Of a DNA stretch of 64,000 bases, positions 39,880 through 49,900 are shown piece by piece. Position numbers and translations under genes: made by a program. The notes under the pieces are model-generated. The model was not told where the DNA came from and made no database searches. It was given only the letters and a program-made list of their open reading frames with translations. Each line of letters begins with the position of its first letter. The stretch's first letter is position 1. Location of the stretch: the NCBI RefSeq assembly GCF_008245045.1, contig NZ_CP043428.1:1364001-1428000 (forward strand), given 5' to 3'. Source of the DNA: Campylobacter volucris. GTDB taxonomy: Bacteria; Campylobacterota; Campylobacteria; Campylobacterales; Campylobacteraceae.

Positions 39880-41287
39880 ACTTTACTCCTTCAATGTTTT
39901 CAAGCTCTTGGTATAAATTCATTTTTACTTGTGGAAATTCTTTATAAGCACTCCATTTTTTCACTACAGGCAAAGAATTTTTACCCTTTTGCAAAAACCA
40001 ATTGAATTTATGCAAATTAGACATGGTAAATTGCCAAATTTTTGGCGAAGTTGCAGCTTTTTCAAAAGCTTTAAAACCCATAGCTTCTAAGGTATTTGGA
40101 TTTTCATTTCCAAAACTTCCTTGGCCTATTTTTGCAGCTCTTAGCTTTCTTATTAAATCAGCAAGTGGAATTTTTACTGGACAAACTTCAGAACATCTTC
40201 CACACAAAGAACAAAAAGTAAGTATATCTCCATTTTCTTGCATACCAAAAAGATTAGGGCTTATAACCTCTCCTATAGGGCCTGGATAAACACTTTGGTA
40301 AGTATGACCGCCTATCTTATCATATACAGGACAAAAATTCATACAAGCACCACATCTTATACAGCGTAAAGCTTCATAATAGTCTTTATCATTTAGCATT
40401 TTGCTTCTATTGTGATCAAAAAGTATTATATGCACTTCTTTAGGGCCGTCTAAATCTCCATTTTTTCTAGGGCCTGTGATGATGTTGTTATAAGTTGGTA
40501 TAAATTGTCCAGTAGCCGAAGGAGTAAGTAAAGATACCATAGTAGCAGCATCTTCAAAGCTTTCCATCACTTTTTCTATACCACAAAGTGCTACATGTAT
40601 ATCGCTTGCTGTAGTGCACATTCTACCATTACCTTCATTTTCTATAAGCCAAAAAGCACCTTCTTTAGACATAGCAAAATTTACTCCACTAAGTCCCATT
40701 TTAAGGCCTTCAAATTCATCCCTTAAATGTTTTCTAGCTATAGCATTTAGTTTTTCTGGCTCGTTTTCTAAATTTGCTCCTAATTTTTCTTGAAAAATTT
40801 TACCAATTTCATAGCGATTTTTATGCACAGCTGGTACCACTATATGCACTGGAGTTTCATCATTTAACTGAAGTATGAGTTCGCCTAAATCTGTTTCTAT
40901 GGCTTTGAGTCCTTTAGCTTCTAAATAATGGTTTAAGCCTATTTCTTCACTAGCCATAGACTTGCCTTTTAAAATTTTACTTATATTTTTTTCAAGCATT
41001 AATTCATATATGATCTCGCAAGCATCAGTATCTGAACTAGCCCAATGCACTTTTATGCCATTTTTACTAGCATTTTTTTCAAATTCTAAAAGTCTATCGT
41101 GTAAAGTCGATAAAGCATTGTTTTTAGCTTGTTTTGCTTTAGATCTTAAACCTTGCCAATCGTTAAATTTTTCATCTATAACTTTTAAGCGATTTTTTTG
41201 CAAAGTATGCATAGCAGATCTTAAATTTTCTCTCATTTGAGTATCGTGAATTTTTATATCCACGATTTGTTCATGTGCTACTTTCAT
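39872..41287 (-). CDS. lutB: L-lactate oxidation iron-sulfur protein LutB/LldF
   Basis: 471 aa. N-terminal LUD domain with ILKGKSMASEEIGLN, then two 4Fe-4S motifs CIRCGACMNFCPVY and CSLCGRCSEVCPVKIP in the C-terminal half. ATGA overlap with lutA. Confidence 0.93.
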   Translation of the reverse strand: MKVAHEQIVDIKIHDTQMRENLRSAMHTLQKNRLKVIDEKFNDWQGLRSKAKQAKNNALSTLHDRLLEFEKNASKNGIKVHWASSDTDACEIIYELMLEKNISKILKGKSMASEEIGLNHYLEAKGLKAIETDLGELILQLNDETPVHIVVPAVHKNRYEIGKIFQEKLGANLENEPEKLNAIARKHLRDEFEGLKMGLSGVNFAMSKEGAFWLIENEGNGRMCTTASDIHVALCGIEKVMESFEDAATMVSLLTPSATGQFIPTYNNIITGPRKNGDLDGPKEVHIILFDHNRSKMLNDKDYYEALRCIRCGACMNFCPVYDKIGGHTYQSVYPGPIGEVISPNLFGMQENGDILTFCSLCGRCSEVCPVKIPLADLIRKLRAAKIGQGSFGNENPNTLEAMGFKAFEKAATSPKIWQFTMSNLHKFNWFLQKGKNSLPVVKKWSAYKEFPQVKMNLYQELENIEGVKCE

Positions 41288-42021
41288 ATCATAGCTCCTT
41301 CAAGACGCTTATTTAAAAAACTATACAAATGCATACCTTTGATGTCAAGTCCCATTTTTTGCATGGTTCCTACGATATTCATCAAACAGCCACCATCTGA
41401 ACTTAACACATACTTAGCACCTGTATTTTGGATATCTTTGATTTTTTCTCTTACCATAGCATCTGAAATTTGAGGTTCTTTTACTGCAAAAGTTCCCCCA
41501 AAACCACAGCATTCTTCTTCAAATTCTAAAGGCGCTAATTCTACATTTTTTAATTTTTTAATCAAATTTTTACTTGCATTAATGCATTTTTGAATCCTTA
41601 AAGCATGGCAATTAGAATGCCAAGTAACTTTCAATGGCTCGCCTTTGTCTTCATACTCTACTTTCAAAACATCATCTAAATACTGACTAAGATCAATCAC
41701 TCTTGAGCTAAATTCTTTTACCAAAGCATAATTTTCATCATCTTTAAAAAGCTCTAAATAATCATGACTCATCATCCCAGCACAGGAGCCACTTGGGACG
41801 ATTATAGGATAGTCTTTGTCAAATAATTTTATATTATACAAAGCTATGTTTTTGCTTTCTTTAAAATATCCTGAGTTAAAAGAAGGTTGAGAACAGCAAG
41901 TTTGCTGCTTTTTAAAAATCACCTCAACCCCTTCTCTTCTTAAAAGCCTAACAGCACTCAATACGCTTTCTTGCATGATAGCACTACCCAAACAAGTAGC
42001 AAATAAATACACCTTTTTCAT
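41284..42021 (-). CDS. lutA: L-lactate oxidation protein LutA/LldE
   Basis: 245 aa with two CCG-type domains: QQTCCSQPSFNSGY in the N-terminal half and ECCGFGGTF in the C-terminal half, which bind a non-cubane iron-sulfur centre in related proteins. It follows the permease gene by eight bases. Confidence 0.93.
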   Translation of the reverse strand: MKKVYLFATCLGSAIMQESVLSAVRLLRREGVEVIFKKQQTCCSQPSFNSGYFKESKNIALYNIKLFDKDYPIIVPSGSCAGMMSHDYLELFKDDENYALVKEFSSRVIDLSQYLDDVLKVEYEDKGEPLKVTWHSNCHALRIQKCINASKNLIKKLKNVELAPLEFEEECCGFGGTFAVKEPQISDAMVREKIKDIQNTGAKYVLSSDGGCLMNIVGTMQKMGLDIKGMHLYSFLNKRLEGAMI

Positions 42022-42029
42022 TTTTAGCC

Positions 42030-43685
42030 TTATTTTAAAGTTATAACATCAGGTATTATACCGCTTAAGAAAAACGCTATAACAAAGGTCCAAATTCCTA
42101 TTAAAACCACAAAAGCAATAGAATATTTTAAAGTAAATCTAAATAGCTCTGATTCTCTTCCTACAAGTCCAACAGCTGCACAAGCTACTGCTATACTTTG
42201 TGGAGATATCATTTTTCCTACTACCCCACCTACTGAATTTGCTGCTAAAAATAAAGCTTCAGAAACGCCAAGTTTTTGAGCGCTAACTTGCTGTAAAGTT
42301 CCAAAAAGTAAATTCGAGCTAGTATCTGAACCAGTTAAAAACACCCCTATCCAACCTATAATAGGCGAGAAGAACGCATAAGCATCGCCTGTATTTGCAA
42401 AAGCAAGGCCTAAAGTAGTGCTCATACCGCTGTTTTTGGCTATAAAAGCAAAAGCTACAACTAAACCTATGGTAAAGCAAGGAATAGCCATATCTTTTAA
42501 AGTTTCCCAAAAGCACTCGCTTGCATCATTTAGTTTGATTTTTAACACTACTATACTCATCAAAGCAGCAAGTAAGATAGCCGTTCCTGCTTGAGCTACT
42601 AAGTCTATGGTATGTGATGGGATCATGGTTTTTGTAATTTGTGGATTAACTATATCAGGACTTACGATAGAACCTAATGTTTCGTTAAATTTTATACTAA
42701 ATTGCATGAAATTTAAGATTCCATCTTTAGCAAATAAAGCTTTAAACCAAGGCTGAGTCCATATAATGATACAAATGATTAAAAGTATAAATGGCATCCA
42801 AGCTAAAAGCACTTTTTTAAATTCTAGCTTTTGTGGATTGTCAAAATCTTTTACATCGTCTAATCTAAAGATATTTTTTGGTTTCCAAAATTTTAAAAAT
42901 ATAGTTGTAATAGACAATGAAACCACAGCTGATATGATATCTGGTAGTTCTGCTCCTAGGTGATTTGAGCTTAGAAATTGTGTAGCAGTAAAAGATATAG
43001 TCGCTACAAAGATGGCTGGGAAAGTTTCTTTAACGCCTTTTATACCATCCATTAAAAATACTATAAAAAATGGTATGCTTAGACTAAGTGGCACAAGCAT
43101 TCTACCTACCATAGCTGAAACTGAATGCTGTTCTATACCTACTAAATTACTCATAGCTATAATAGGAATTCCAACGGCTCCAAAGGCTACTGGAGCGGTA
43201 TTTGCTATAAGACAAAGTCCTGCTGCATATAAAGGCTTTAACCCAAGACCTACTAGTAAAGCTGCTGTGATAGCAACAGGCCCACCAAAACCTATAGCAC
43301 CTTCTAAAAATGAACCAAAACAAAATCCTATCAAAATCACTTGAATTCTATGATCTGGGGTGATACTCATCACGCTTTGTTTTATGATCTCAAAAGAACC
43401 TGATTTGATAGAAAGTTTATACAAAAATATAGCTGCAATGATAATCCAAGCTATAGGCCAAATGCCATTAGCAAAGCCTTGTATGAAAGTTGCTCCTAGT
43501 AAAGACAAAGGCATGCCATAAGCAAACAAAGCTATCAAGGCTGATAAAATAAGTGTCAAAAACGCTGCTTGATAGCCCTTAAGCTTTAAAAATACAAGAG
43601 AAATTAAAAAACACAATATAGGTAAAAACGCTACTAAAGCACTTAAAATGATATTGTTAAATGGATCGTAGATTTGTTGCCACAT
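42030..43685 (-). CDS. lctP: L-lactate permease
   Basis: 551 aa, about 13 TM helices, LctP/LldP family. GFCFGSFLEGAIGFGGPVAI and the C-terminal TGSDTSSNLLFGTLQ and GKMISPQSIAVACAAVG segments are signatures. First gene of the lactate operon; AAGGAAAAGT precedes the ATG. Confidence 0.95.
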   Translation of the reverse strand: MWQQIYDPFNNIILSALVAFLPILCFLISLVFLKLKGYQAAFLTLILSALIALFAYGMPLSLLGATFIQGFANGIWPIAWIIIAAIFLYKLSIKSGSFEIIKQSVMSITPDHRIQVILIGFCFGSFLEGAIGFGGPVAITAALLVGLGLKPLYAAGLCLIANTAPVAFGAVGIPIIAMSNLVGIEQHSVSAMVGRMLVPLSLSIPFFIVFLMDGIKGVKETFPAIFVATISFTATQFLSSNHLGAELPDIISAVVSLSITTIFLKFWKPKNIFRLDDVKDFDNPQKLEFKKVLLAWMPFILLIICIIIWTQPWFKALFAKDGILNFMQFSIKFNETLGSIVSPDIVNPQITKTMIPSHTIDLVAQAGTAILLAALMSIVVLKIKLNDASECFWETLKDMAIPCFTIGLVVAFAFIAKNSGMSTTLGLAFANTGDAYAFFSPIIGWIGVFLTGSDTSSNLLFGTLQQVSAQKLGVSEALFLAANSVGGVVGKMISPQSIAVACAAVGLVGRESELFRFTLKYSIAFVVLIGIWTFVIAFFLSGIIPDVITLK

Positions 43686-43721
43686 ACTTTTCCTTTCAAA
43701 TTTAAGTCATTTGAATTCATC

Positions 43722-43727
43722 TTAACA
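43722..43727 (-). promoter_or_regulatory. Candidate -10 box for the lctP-lutABC operon
   Basis: TGTTAAGAT on the minus strand is an extended -10-like sequence 37 bases before the lctP ATG. It lies in the 185-base spacer that ends at the accessory island. Confidence 0.35.
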
Positions 43728-43824
43728 AATATTTGGTTTTTAAGTGTTTTTCATAGGAAAAGATTTAATAATATATGAGTATAAGAGTAACATTGCAAAA
43801 GCTGATTTAAATTTATAGCGATAA

Positions 43825-43856
43825 AAAGAAACAAGCTAATTATAAAAATTAACTTG
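43825..43856 (-). terminator. Hairpin terminator downstream of the toxin candidate
   Basis: On the minus strand CAAGTTAATT-TTTAT-AATTAGCTTG forms a ten-bp stem with one G-T wobble, followed by a T-rich tract (TTTCTTTTT). Its left arm includes the last bases of the 23-bp repeat, so it probably belonged to the pentapeptide gene before the cassette was inserted. Confidence 0.6.
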
Positions 43857-43872
43857 GCACTATGGAATTTTT
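43850..43872. repeat. 23-bp direct repeat, copy at the 3' boundary of the TA cassette
   Basis: Identical over 23 bases to 45144-45166 (core AACTTGGCACTATGGAATTT). This copy starts exactly inside the stop codon of the toxin candidate and runs into the terminator hairpin. Confidence 0.9.
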
Positions 43873-44584
43873 AATAAAAACAATACAAATAAAAACAAAA
43901 ATCAATAAGCATAATTAAAAATATAATTAAATTAAAAACATAAATGTAAATATTACTTTTACAACTATATATTGAAGAAATTTTTAAAAGAAAAGCAAAT
44001 AAAGAATAAAGAATATTTCCTACAAAAAAAGCTATAAAAGCCATAGTAAAAATTAATCTAAAAATACTTACTTTATCTATATTTGACAATACAGAAGTTG
44101 AAAAAACCAAACCGCTAACAAAAGTCAAAACAATAGAAGCAAAAATACCTAAAATAGTAATATATTGAGTTTGTTGCTTACTAAGGTTATCTTTTATATT
44201 ATTGTAATTTTTATAAAGCTCATTATATTCATCTTTTATCTTTTTTATTTTACCATCAGAATCTTGTAACCTGACACACTCTAAATTAATATGATCATAA
44301 AAATCTTTAATTTTTTCTTTAATACACTCATCGCAAGTTTTGTTATCTAATTTTTCTTCAAGCATTCTAACATTTTGAGCTAATGTCATTAAATCTTGCT
44401 CTCTATCGCTTTTTGTAATATTTAATATTATCGTCGTAAGCTCTGAATACTTATGCTTATATTCTGTTTTATAAATTGTGATTAATTTTTCTACAATGTC
44501 ATCACAACTACTTTCTAAGCTTTGCTCATTATATATTTTTTCTATAATTACTTTTAGTTCCTTATGTTCTTTTTTAAAACTCAT
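43871..44584 (-). CDS. Coiled-coil, three-TM protein; toxin candidate of a Panacea TA pair
   Basis: 237 aa. Residues 1-140 are charged and helical with a small Cys cluster (C27, C84, C87, C103). Three TM helices follow (about 141-163, 174-200, 211-235) and the chain ends right after the last one. Its start lies within the last 11 bases of the Panacea gene, so expression is coupled. Panacea antitoxins are known to pair with many unrelated toxins, some membrane-bound; toxicity is therefore an inference from arrangement. A SLATT-like effector is another possibility. Confidence 0.6.
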   Translation of the reverse strand: MSFKKEHKELKVIIEKIYNEQSLESSCDDIVEKLITIYKTEYKHKYSELTTIILNITKSDREQDLMTLAQNVRMLEEKLDNKTCDECIKEKIKDFYDHINLECVRLQDSDGKIKKIKDEYNELYKNYNNIKDNLSKQQTQYITILGIFASIVLTFVSGLVFSTSVLSNIDKVSIFRLIFTMAFIAFFVGNILYSLFAFLLKISSIYSCKSNIYIYVFNLIIFLIMLIDFCFYLYCFY

Positions 44585-45002
44585 TTTTGGCTTCTTGTTT
44601 TATTAATTCCTTATTGATAACTTCCTTTTTATTTTCTTTAAAACTCTGCTCCCACGCTCCACCTTTTCTATGACTTTTTTCAACAAGAATCCAATAAGAT
44701 TGTTTATTGCATTTTTTAATCGAATTATTAATTATTTCCAACTCATCATTATCAAGATTTAATTGAATTTCATCGTTAGGTTTATCTATAGAATTAGCCC
44801 CATAATTTCTATATTCGCAATAAACATCTCTAGCAACAGGACCATACTTCCAAGCTTCAAAATCATCATTAATAAGATGTTTATCAAATTTTTTAATATA
44901 ATCAAGTTCTGTAAAATATAAAGTTTTTTGTAGTTCTAAATTACTCAAATCTTTATCTGATTTATAAAGAATATATTTTGCTAAATCTAAAGCATTAACC
45001 AT
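44574..45002 (-). CDS. Panacea (DUF4065/SocA-like) antitoxin-domain protein
   Basis: 142 aa. The domain signature is FEAWKYGPVARDVYCEYRNYG (about residues 48-68), preceded by LSNLELQKTLYF, as in SocA and phage GepA-like proteins. Described members neutralise toxins encoded next to them. AAGGAG lies at 45009-45014 before the ATG, and a TATACT box is further upstream. Lower G+C and an AT-rich spacer suggest a transferred cassette. Confidence 0.8.
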   Translation of the reverse strand: MVNALDLAKYILYKSDKDLSNLELQKTLYFTELDYIKKFDKHLINDDFEAWKYGPVARDVYCEYRNYGANSIDKPNDEIQLNLDNDELEIINNSIKKCNKQSYWILVEKSHRKGGAWEQSFKENKKEVINKELIKQEAKNEF

Positions 45003-45064
45003 TGTTACTCCTTTAGTTTGTTTTATTAATCATATCGACATATAAATCCTAATCAATTGTTTAA

Positions 45065-45070
45065 AGTATA
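45065..45070 (-). promoter_or_regulatory. -10 box of the TA cassette
   Basis: TGTTATACT on the minus strand, an extended -10 motif 63 bases before the Panacea ATG and inside the repeat-bounded segment, so the cassette carries its own promoter. Confidence 0.55.
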
Positions 45071-45142
45071 ACATATATAAATTTAAATACCTATTATTGT
45101 TTTATTTCATCTTGAATTATTGTTTTTCCATTTTTATATTTT

Positions 45143-46942
45143 CTAACTTGGCACTATGGAATTTTTTCGTGCGGTTTTTTGGAGTGAGAAAATGACTAAA
45201 ATAATCAAAACAAAATATATCACATTTAAGCTATTCATTATCGTTAAATTTTCACTACTATCTTTAAAAATATCATATATAAAATAAAATTCTTTTGGTT
45301 TTAAAAATAAAACAAAAGCTACAATAAAATAAGAACAAGATACAAAAATATATCTCAATACAAAAGAATGGATAAAAAACAAAAAAAGTCCTATAAAACT
45401 TAGACAAACAAAAGATATATATAAAATATCTTTAAATATTTTTAAATCAAAAAATTTTGCTAAAAAATCTCCTATCATACCAAAAACAAAAGTTCCTAAA
45501 CAGCAAGTTGAAAGCACAAGAAAAGAAGTATATATTTCTTTTATTATAATCTTACCCCATTCAATTTTTTTCACTTTAATTTCTTCATTTATCATATGTG
45601 TTTTTTCTTTATTTTTACAAAAATATATAGAGCAAACACATATAAAAAATAAAATACCCGACACATATAAAAAAATATTATTATAATTAAAAATATCACT
45701 TAAATAAATTTTAGCATCATCTACAATTTTTTTATCATTGATATATAAAATAAAAGAACTATATAAAATATGCAAAGATATTAACAATAAAAAATTATTA
45801 AAAACTCTTAAAAAATCAGTATGATGATCACAAAGTTTTCTATAAAAATTCAGCAAATAAGAATCTATAAAATTTTTAAATACATTTTGATTTTTTATAG
45901 CATCTTTTTTACTATTTGTTTTGTTGATTTTATTCCAATATTCTTTTAACTCTATTTCTTTACAATAAAGTTCATATTTATGAAAATTTGAAGCATCTAA
46001 AAGATTATTATCTTTTATCAAAGCACTTTTAAAAGTCCTAAAAGAATCTCTAAAATCATTTGCAAATTCATCTAAAGGTTTTTCATCTTGCTTGTTTTTA
46101 CCTTTATTAAAATCTTCATATTCTTGTTTAATTTTTTCTTGCAAATCATCAAAAGTAAAATTTAGATTTGTATTTACAGCATTTAAATTTCCTTTGAAAA
46201 TAGCTTGAGAAAAATTTGGAGCTTTATCAAATGTAACTCCATAAAAACAAGCTGTCTTTTCAAATTCACACTCGTGAAAATAAACATTATCTTTAAAATG
46301 AGAATTATTAAAATAAACATTATCTTTAAAATGAGAATTATTAAAATAAACATTATCTTTAAATGTTCCTTTTATTTTGCATTGTCTTTCAAACACGCAA
46401 TTATCCATTTGAAATATATCTAAACACTCTTGGAAATTTAAATATAAATTATTTTTAAAAATACAATTTAAAAAAGATAATTTTTGAATTTGCTTTAATT
46501 GATATATTGTTTCAAAAATATTGTAGTCAAATATACAATCAATAAACATTAAAGGATACTTTTCAAATAAAAATAATAAATTATCATACGAATATCCTTT
46601 TAATAACATTTTTTCTTGTTTAGTTTCAAAATAATTTTCATCATAAGGTTTTGTGCTAACAGAAAGTCCTACAATAAATATATTTGATGAATAATCAACT
46701 TTACAATTTAAAACTTTATTTATTTCTTTTTTTCCAACATATTCATATACATATTGTGGAATATCTTTTAATATTTCTTCTAAATTTTTTCTAACTATAA
46801 TTAATGAACTTTCTATTTTTCTCATTACATATTGACTGCATAAATAAATTTCTTTTTGTTCTAATAATTTATTTATATTTTCAAATTCTTCTTCTATTCT
46901 TTTTTGTATAGCCTGTTTTTCCATCGCTGTTAATTTTTCCAT
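45143..46942 (-). CDS. Pentapeptide-repeat protein with C-terminal multi-TM domain
   Basis: 599 aa from the ATG at 46942 (an adjacent GTG at 46945 is less well placed relative to AAGGA). The N-terminus is helical. Residues about 150-265 are pentapeptide-like repeats (CIFKNNLYLNF, DNVYFNNSHFK, ECEFEKTACF). From residue about 375 on there are six or seven TM helices with short loops. It starts at the stop of the restriction enzyme gene (TGATG). Role unknown; the coupling suggests a defence accessory protein. Confidence 0.75.
   Translation of the reverse strand: MEKLTAMEKQAIQKRIEEEFENINKLLEQKEIYLCSQYVMRKIESSLIIVRKNLEEILKDIPQYVYEYVGKKEINKVLNCKVDYSSNIFIVGLSVSTKPYDENYFETKQEKMLLKGYSYDNLLFLFEKYPLMFIDCIFDYNIFETIYQLKQIQKLSFLNCIFKNNLYLNFQECLDIFQMDNCVFERQCKIKGTFKDNVYFNNSHFKDNVYFNNSHFKDNVYFHECEFEKTACFYGVTFDKAPNFSQAIFKGNLNAVNTNLNFTFDDLQEKIKQEYEDFNKGKNKQDEKPLDEFANDFRDSFRTFKSALIKDNNLLDASNFHKYELYCKEIELKEYWNKINKTNSKKDAIKNQNVFKNFIDSYLLNFYRKLCDHHTDFLRVFNNFLLLISLHILYSSFILYINDKKIVDDAKIYLSDIFNYNNIFLYVSGILFFICVCSIYFCKNKEKTHMINEEIKVKKIEWGKIIIKEIYTSFLVLSTCCLGTFVFGMIGDFLAKFFDLKIFKDILYISFVCLSFIGLFLFFIHSFVLRYIFVSCSYFIVAFVLFLKPKEFYFIYDIFKDSSENLTIMNSLNVIYFVLIILVIFSLQKTARKNSIVPS
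45144..45166. repeat. 23-bp direct repeat, copy at the 5' boundary of the TA cassette
   Basis: Second copy of the repeat at 43850-43872. It encodes the last residues (KNSIVPS) of the pentapeptide membrane protein and two bases of its stop codon. Confidence 0.9.
46277..46364. repeat. 33-bp in-frame tandem duplication in the pentapeptide gene
   Basis: Two identical 33-base units (46291-46323 and 46324-46356) plus partial copies on both sides. Each unit encodes DNVYFNNSHFK, which adds two pentapeptide turns plus one residue. Confidence 0.9.
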
Positions 46943-49900
46943 CACTTTCCTTCGATTATCGATATTTCTTCTTCGGTGAGATTGTAGAGTTTATAGACTA
47001 GAGAGTTTATTTTGTTTTCTTGTTCTTGGGTGTTTGCGTTTTTGTTTTGCTCTTTGGCTTTTAAAATTTCATCGACTAGACTTACTAACTCATTTGCTAA
47101 TTTTTCATTTTTAGAATTTATTTTTGGTATAGGAAGTTTTTCTATGTATTGTTTAATCCATCTAAATGCACCATCACCCAAATTTGATGAAATTTGTTGC
47201 ATATAATAAAAAATAATATTTGAATTTAAAATTCCTATTAAATATTTACTATAAGGGCTTGTAAATATATAGCAAGTTTGATTTGTAAATACTTGAGAAA
47301 TATCATAAATAAAACAAGGTTCCCTTGTCATTTCTGCCCATACAATCTTTTCCTTTTCAAATTCTTCATAATAAGCTATGTTATCTTGAGTTTCAAACCA
47401 TTTATTACTTGTTTTCTTACGACAGCCTTTTTCTCCGCTTTGCTCTATGCGTGGTAAAAAATTAGATAGATAAGATTTTAATGATGGATATTGCTCTATA
47501 TCGATTTTTAAACTAGGGAAAGTTCCTATCACCCAAAGTCCCGCCCATTCATAGCTGTATCTTTTTATATCGCGTCCGCGTAGCATTTTGCGTATGAGTT
47601 TTGCGGTGCGTTCTTTTTCGTCTTCGTCTTTGCAATTAGCTAAAATTTCATCTTTTTTCTCGGTGGTAATGATGAAGGCTTCGTTTAAACCTGTTTTAAT
47701 GCCATAATTTATATTTAATCCGTGCCAATCTTTAAGCGGTGTGCCTATACGCTCTATCTTAGCTTTTAGTGCATTTGTGCTTTCATCATTGAAAGTAAAG
47801 CTTTCTTTGCTAAGTGAGTTTTGAGAGATATTTAAAAATTCTTTTATGACTGAAATTTCAAAGTCATAGTTTTTTAAAAGCTCGTTGTTTAAGCTTAGAT
47901 ATTTAAAGGTGTTTTCTTTGATTTTTATTTTTTCAAAGCTAAGCATGGAAGTATCTACCGTAGCACTATCGAAGACTTTTATGCCGTTTAAGTCGATGTA
48001 TTTTAAAATGCAAGTATTTTTTAGCAAAAATTCACGCAAAGGCTCTCCATAACCTGCACGGGTGTATTTGTTTGAAGTGATGAAAGATAAAATTCCATTT
48101 TCTTTTAATACATTAAAACCTAGCTCGTAAAAATAAGTATAAATATCTGCTGTGCCTTTATAGACTTTATAGTTTTTGCTTAAAGTGTTTTTTAGCTCTT
48201 TTATCTCTTCTTGTCTAATGTAAGGTGGATTGCCGATGATGAGATCAAAACCTTTGAAATTCCCACTTTCATCTAGCACTTCAGGAAATTCAAAACGCCA
48301 CTCAAAAGGATGAGAACTTTCTAAGTCAAAAATGCTCTCATAAAGCTTTGTTAGTTTTGTAAATTCTTTTTTGGCTTTGCTCTCATCAAAGTCAAATTCA
48401 AACATATTTTTCGAAAAAAAGCTTTTAAAATTCTCATCATCATAAGAACTTACTAAAAAATCGCCATATTTTTTAGAATACTCATTTGCATCGTTTGTAA
48501 AGGCTTTGATCTCTTTTGCAAATTTGTCTTTTAAACAAAAATTTTTAAAAGAAGTTTTGAGATTTTGTATTTCTTTGCTTATCATAGTTTTGTCAGTATA
48601 AAAGCCGTCTTTGTAGTCTTTGACTATGCGTTTGTATTTGTCCATACGCTCTTTTATGTTTGGATAATGAGTAAGGCTTTTGTTTATATCAAAATAGCTT
48701 ATGAGTGAATTTCCGCATTTTATGTTTATATCGATGTTTGGTAGGGTTTTTAAATCGTGATAATACTCGTTTTCAAAACTTTGATAATAACTATGCTTTA
48801 AAAGCTCTATCCAAAGACGAAGCTTAGTGATCTCGCATGAATTTGAATTTATATCCACTCCAAAGAGATTATTTTCTATGATGAGTTTTTTGCACTCAAA
48901 AAGCTCTTTTTGAATTTGGTGGGCTTTGTCTTTTTCAAAGCTTGGGCGTTTATACTCTATAAATTCGCCTTTTTCGTTTTGTATTAAAATTTCATCATTT
49001 TCTATACTAAGGTAAAAATCTTGCTCAAATAAATTCAACTCATAATACACCATAAGCAAACAATTTAAAGCCGAAACCAAAAAATGCCCGCTTCCTACGG
49101 CCAGATCGCAAATGCGTATAGAATTTAGCAAATCAAGTTTTTCTTCTTTAGAAATTCTAAAATCCCTTAGATCTTTTTTCAACTCATTTAAATTTGTAGA
49201 ATTTAACTTAAATTTAGCATTAAATTTATCAAGCACTACTTTGCTAATGCTTTCTTTACACATATAAGAAGTGATAAAACTTGGGGTATAAAAAGAACCT
49301 TCTTTATAGCCATTTAGTTTTTCAAAGACATTTCCTAAAACACTTGAGTTTATAAGCTCTTTTTGTTTTATAAGTTCTTCGCTTTGCTCATCGCTTCCAA
49401 AATCAAAACTATCTAAAAATTCAAACAAATATTCTAATAATAAAACTTTACCTTTTTTGCTTTTGCCATTTTCATCTTTTAACTGAGTATGTGGAAAATA
49501 CTCTAAGGTGCTATCATCATCTAAAGCATTTATAAAAAGTAATGATTTTTCTATATCTTGTTTTTCAAATAAAGAAGAATTTAAATAAGGCAAATAGCTA
49601 AATTTGCTTTCGCTTCTTTTTTGCTTTTCTTTGGCTAGGATATCAAAGAAAAGATGAGAAAGTGCAGTGAAATTTGGAATTTTTTCATAATTTAAAAATT
49701 TTAAATTTTTATCGTTGTTAAATCTTATAAGATTTGATTCTATGAGTTTTAAAAATAAAATTCTATTAAGCCAAAGTATGATGAATTTTAGTATAGTTTC
49801 AAAATTTTTATCTTCTAATTTGCTTTCTATAGCATAATAAAGCGTGCCTTGACCTTGTTTGCTTTGTTCGCTTTGAGTGATAATGGCCTTTGAGTTTTGC

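Noticed and set aside
42319-42516. 65-codon frame within lctP
   Set aside because: Shadow frame of a well-recognised gene.
43850-45166. Insertion sequence
   Set aside because: No transposase and no terminal inverted repeats; only the direct repeat.
45143-46942. Qnr-type quinolone resistance protein
   Set aside because: Only a short pentapeptide segment, and it is fused to many TM helices, unlike the fully solenoid Qnr proteins.
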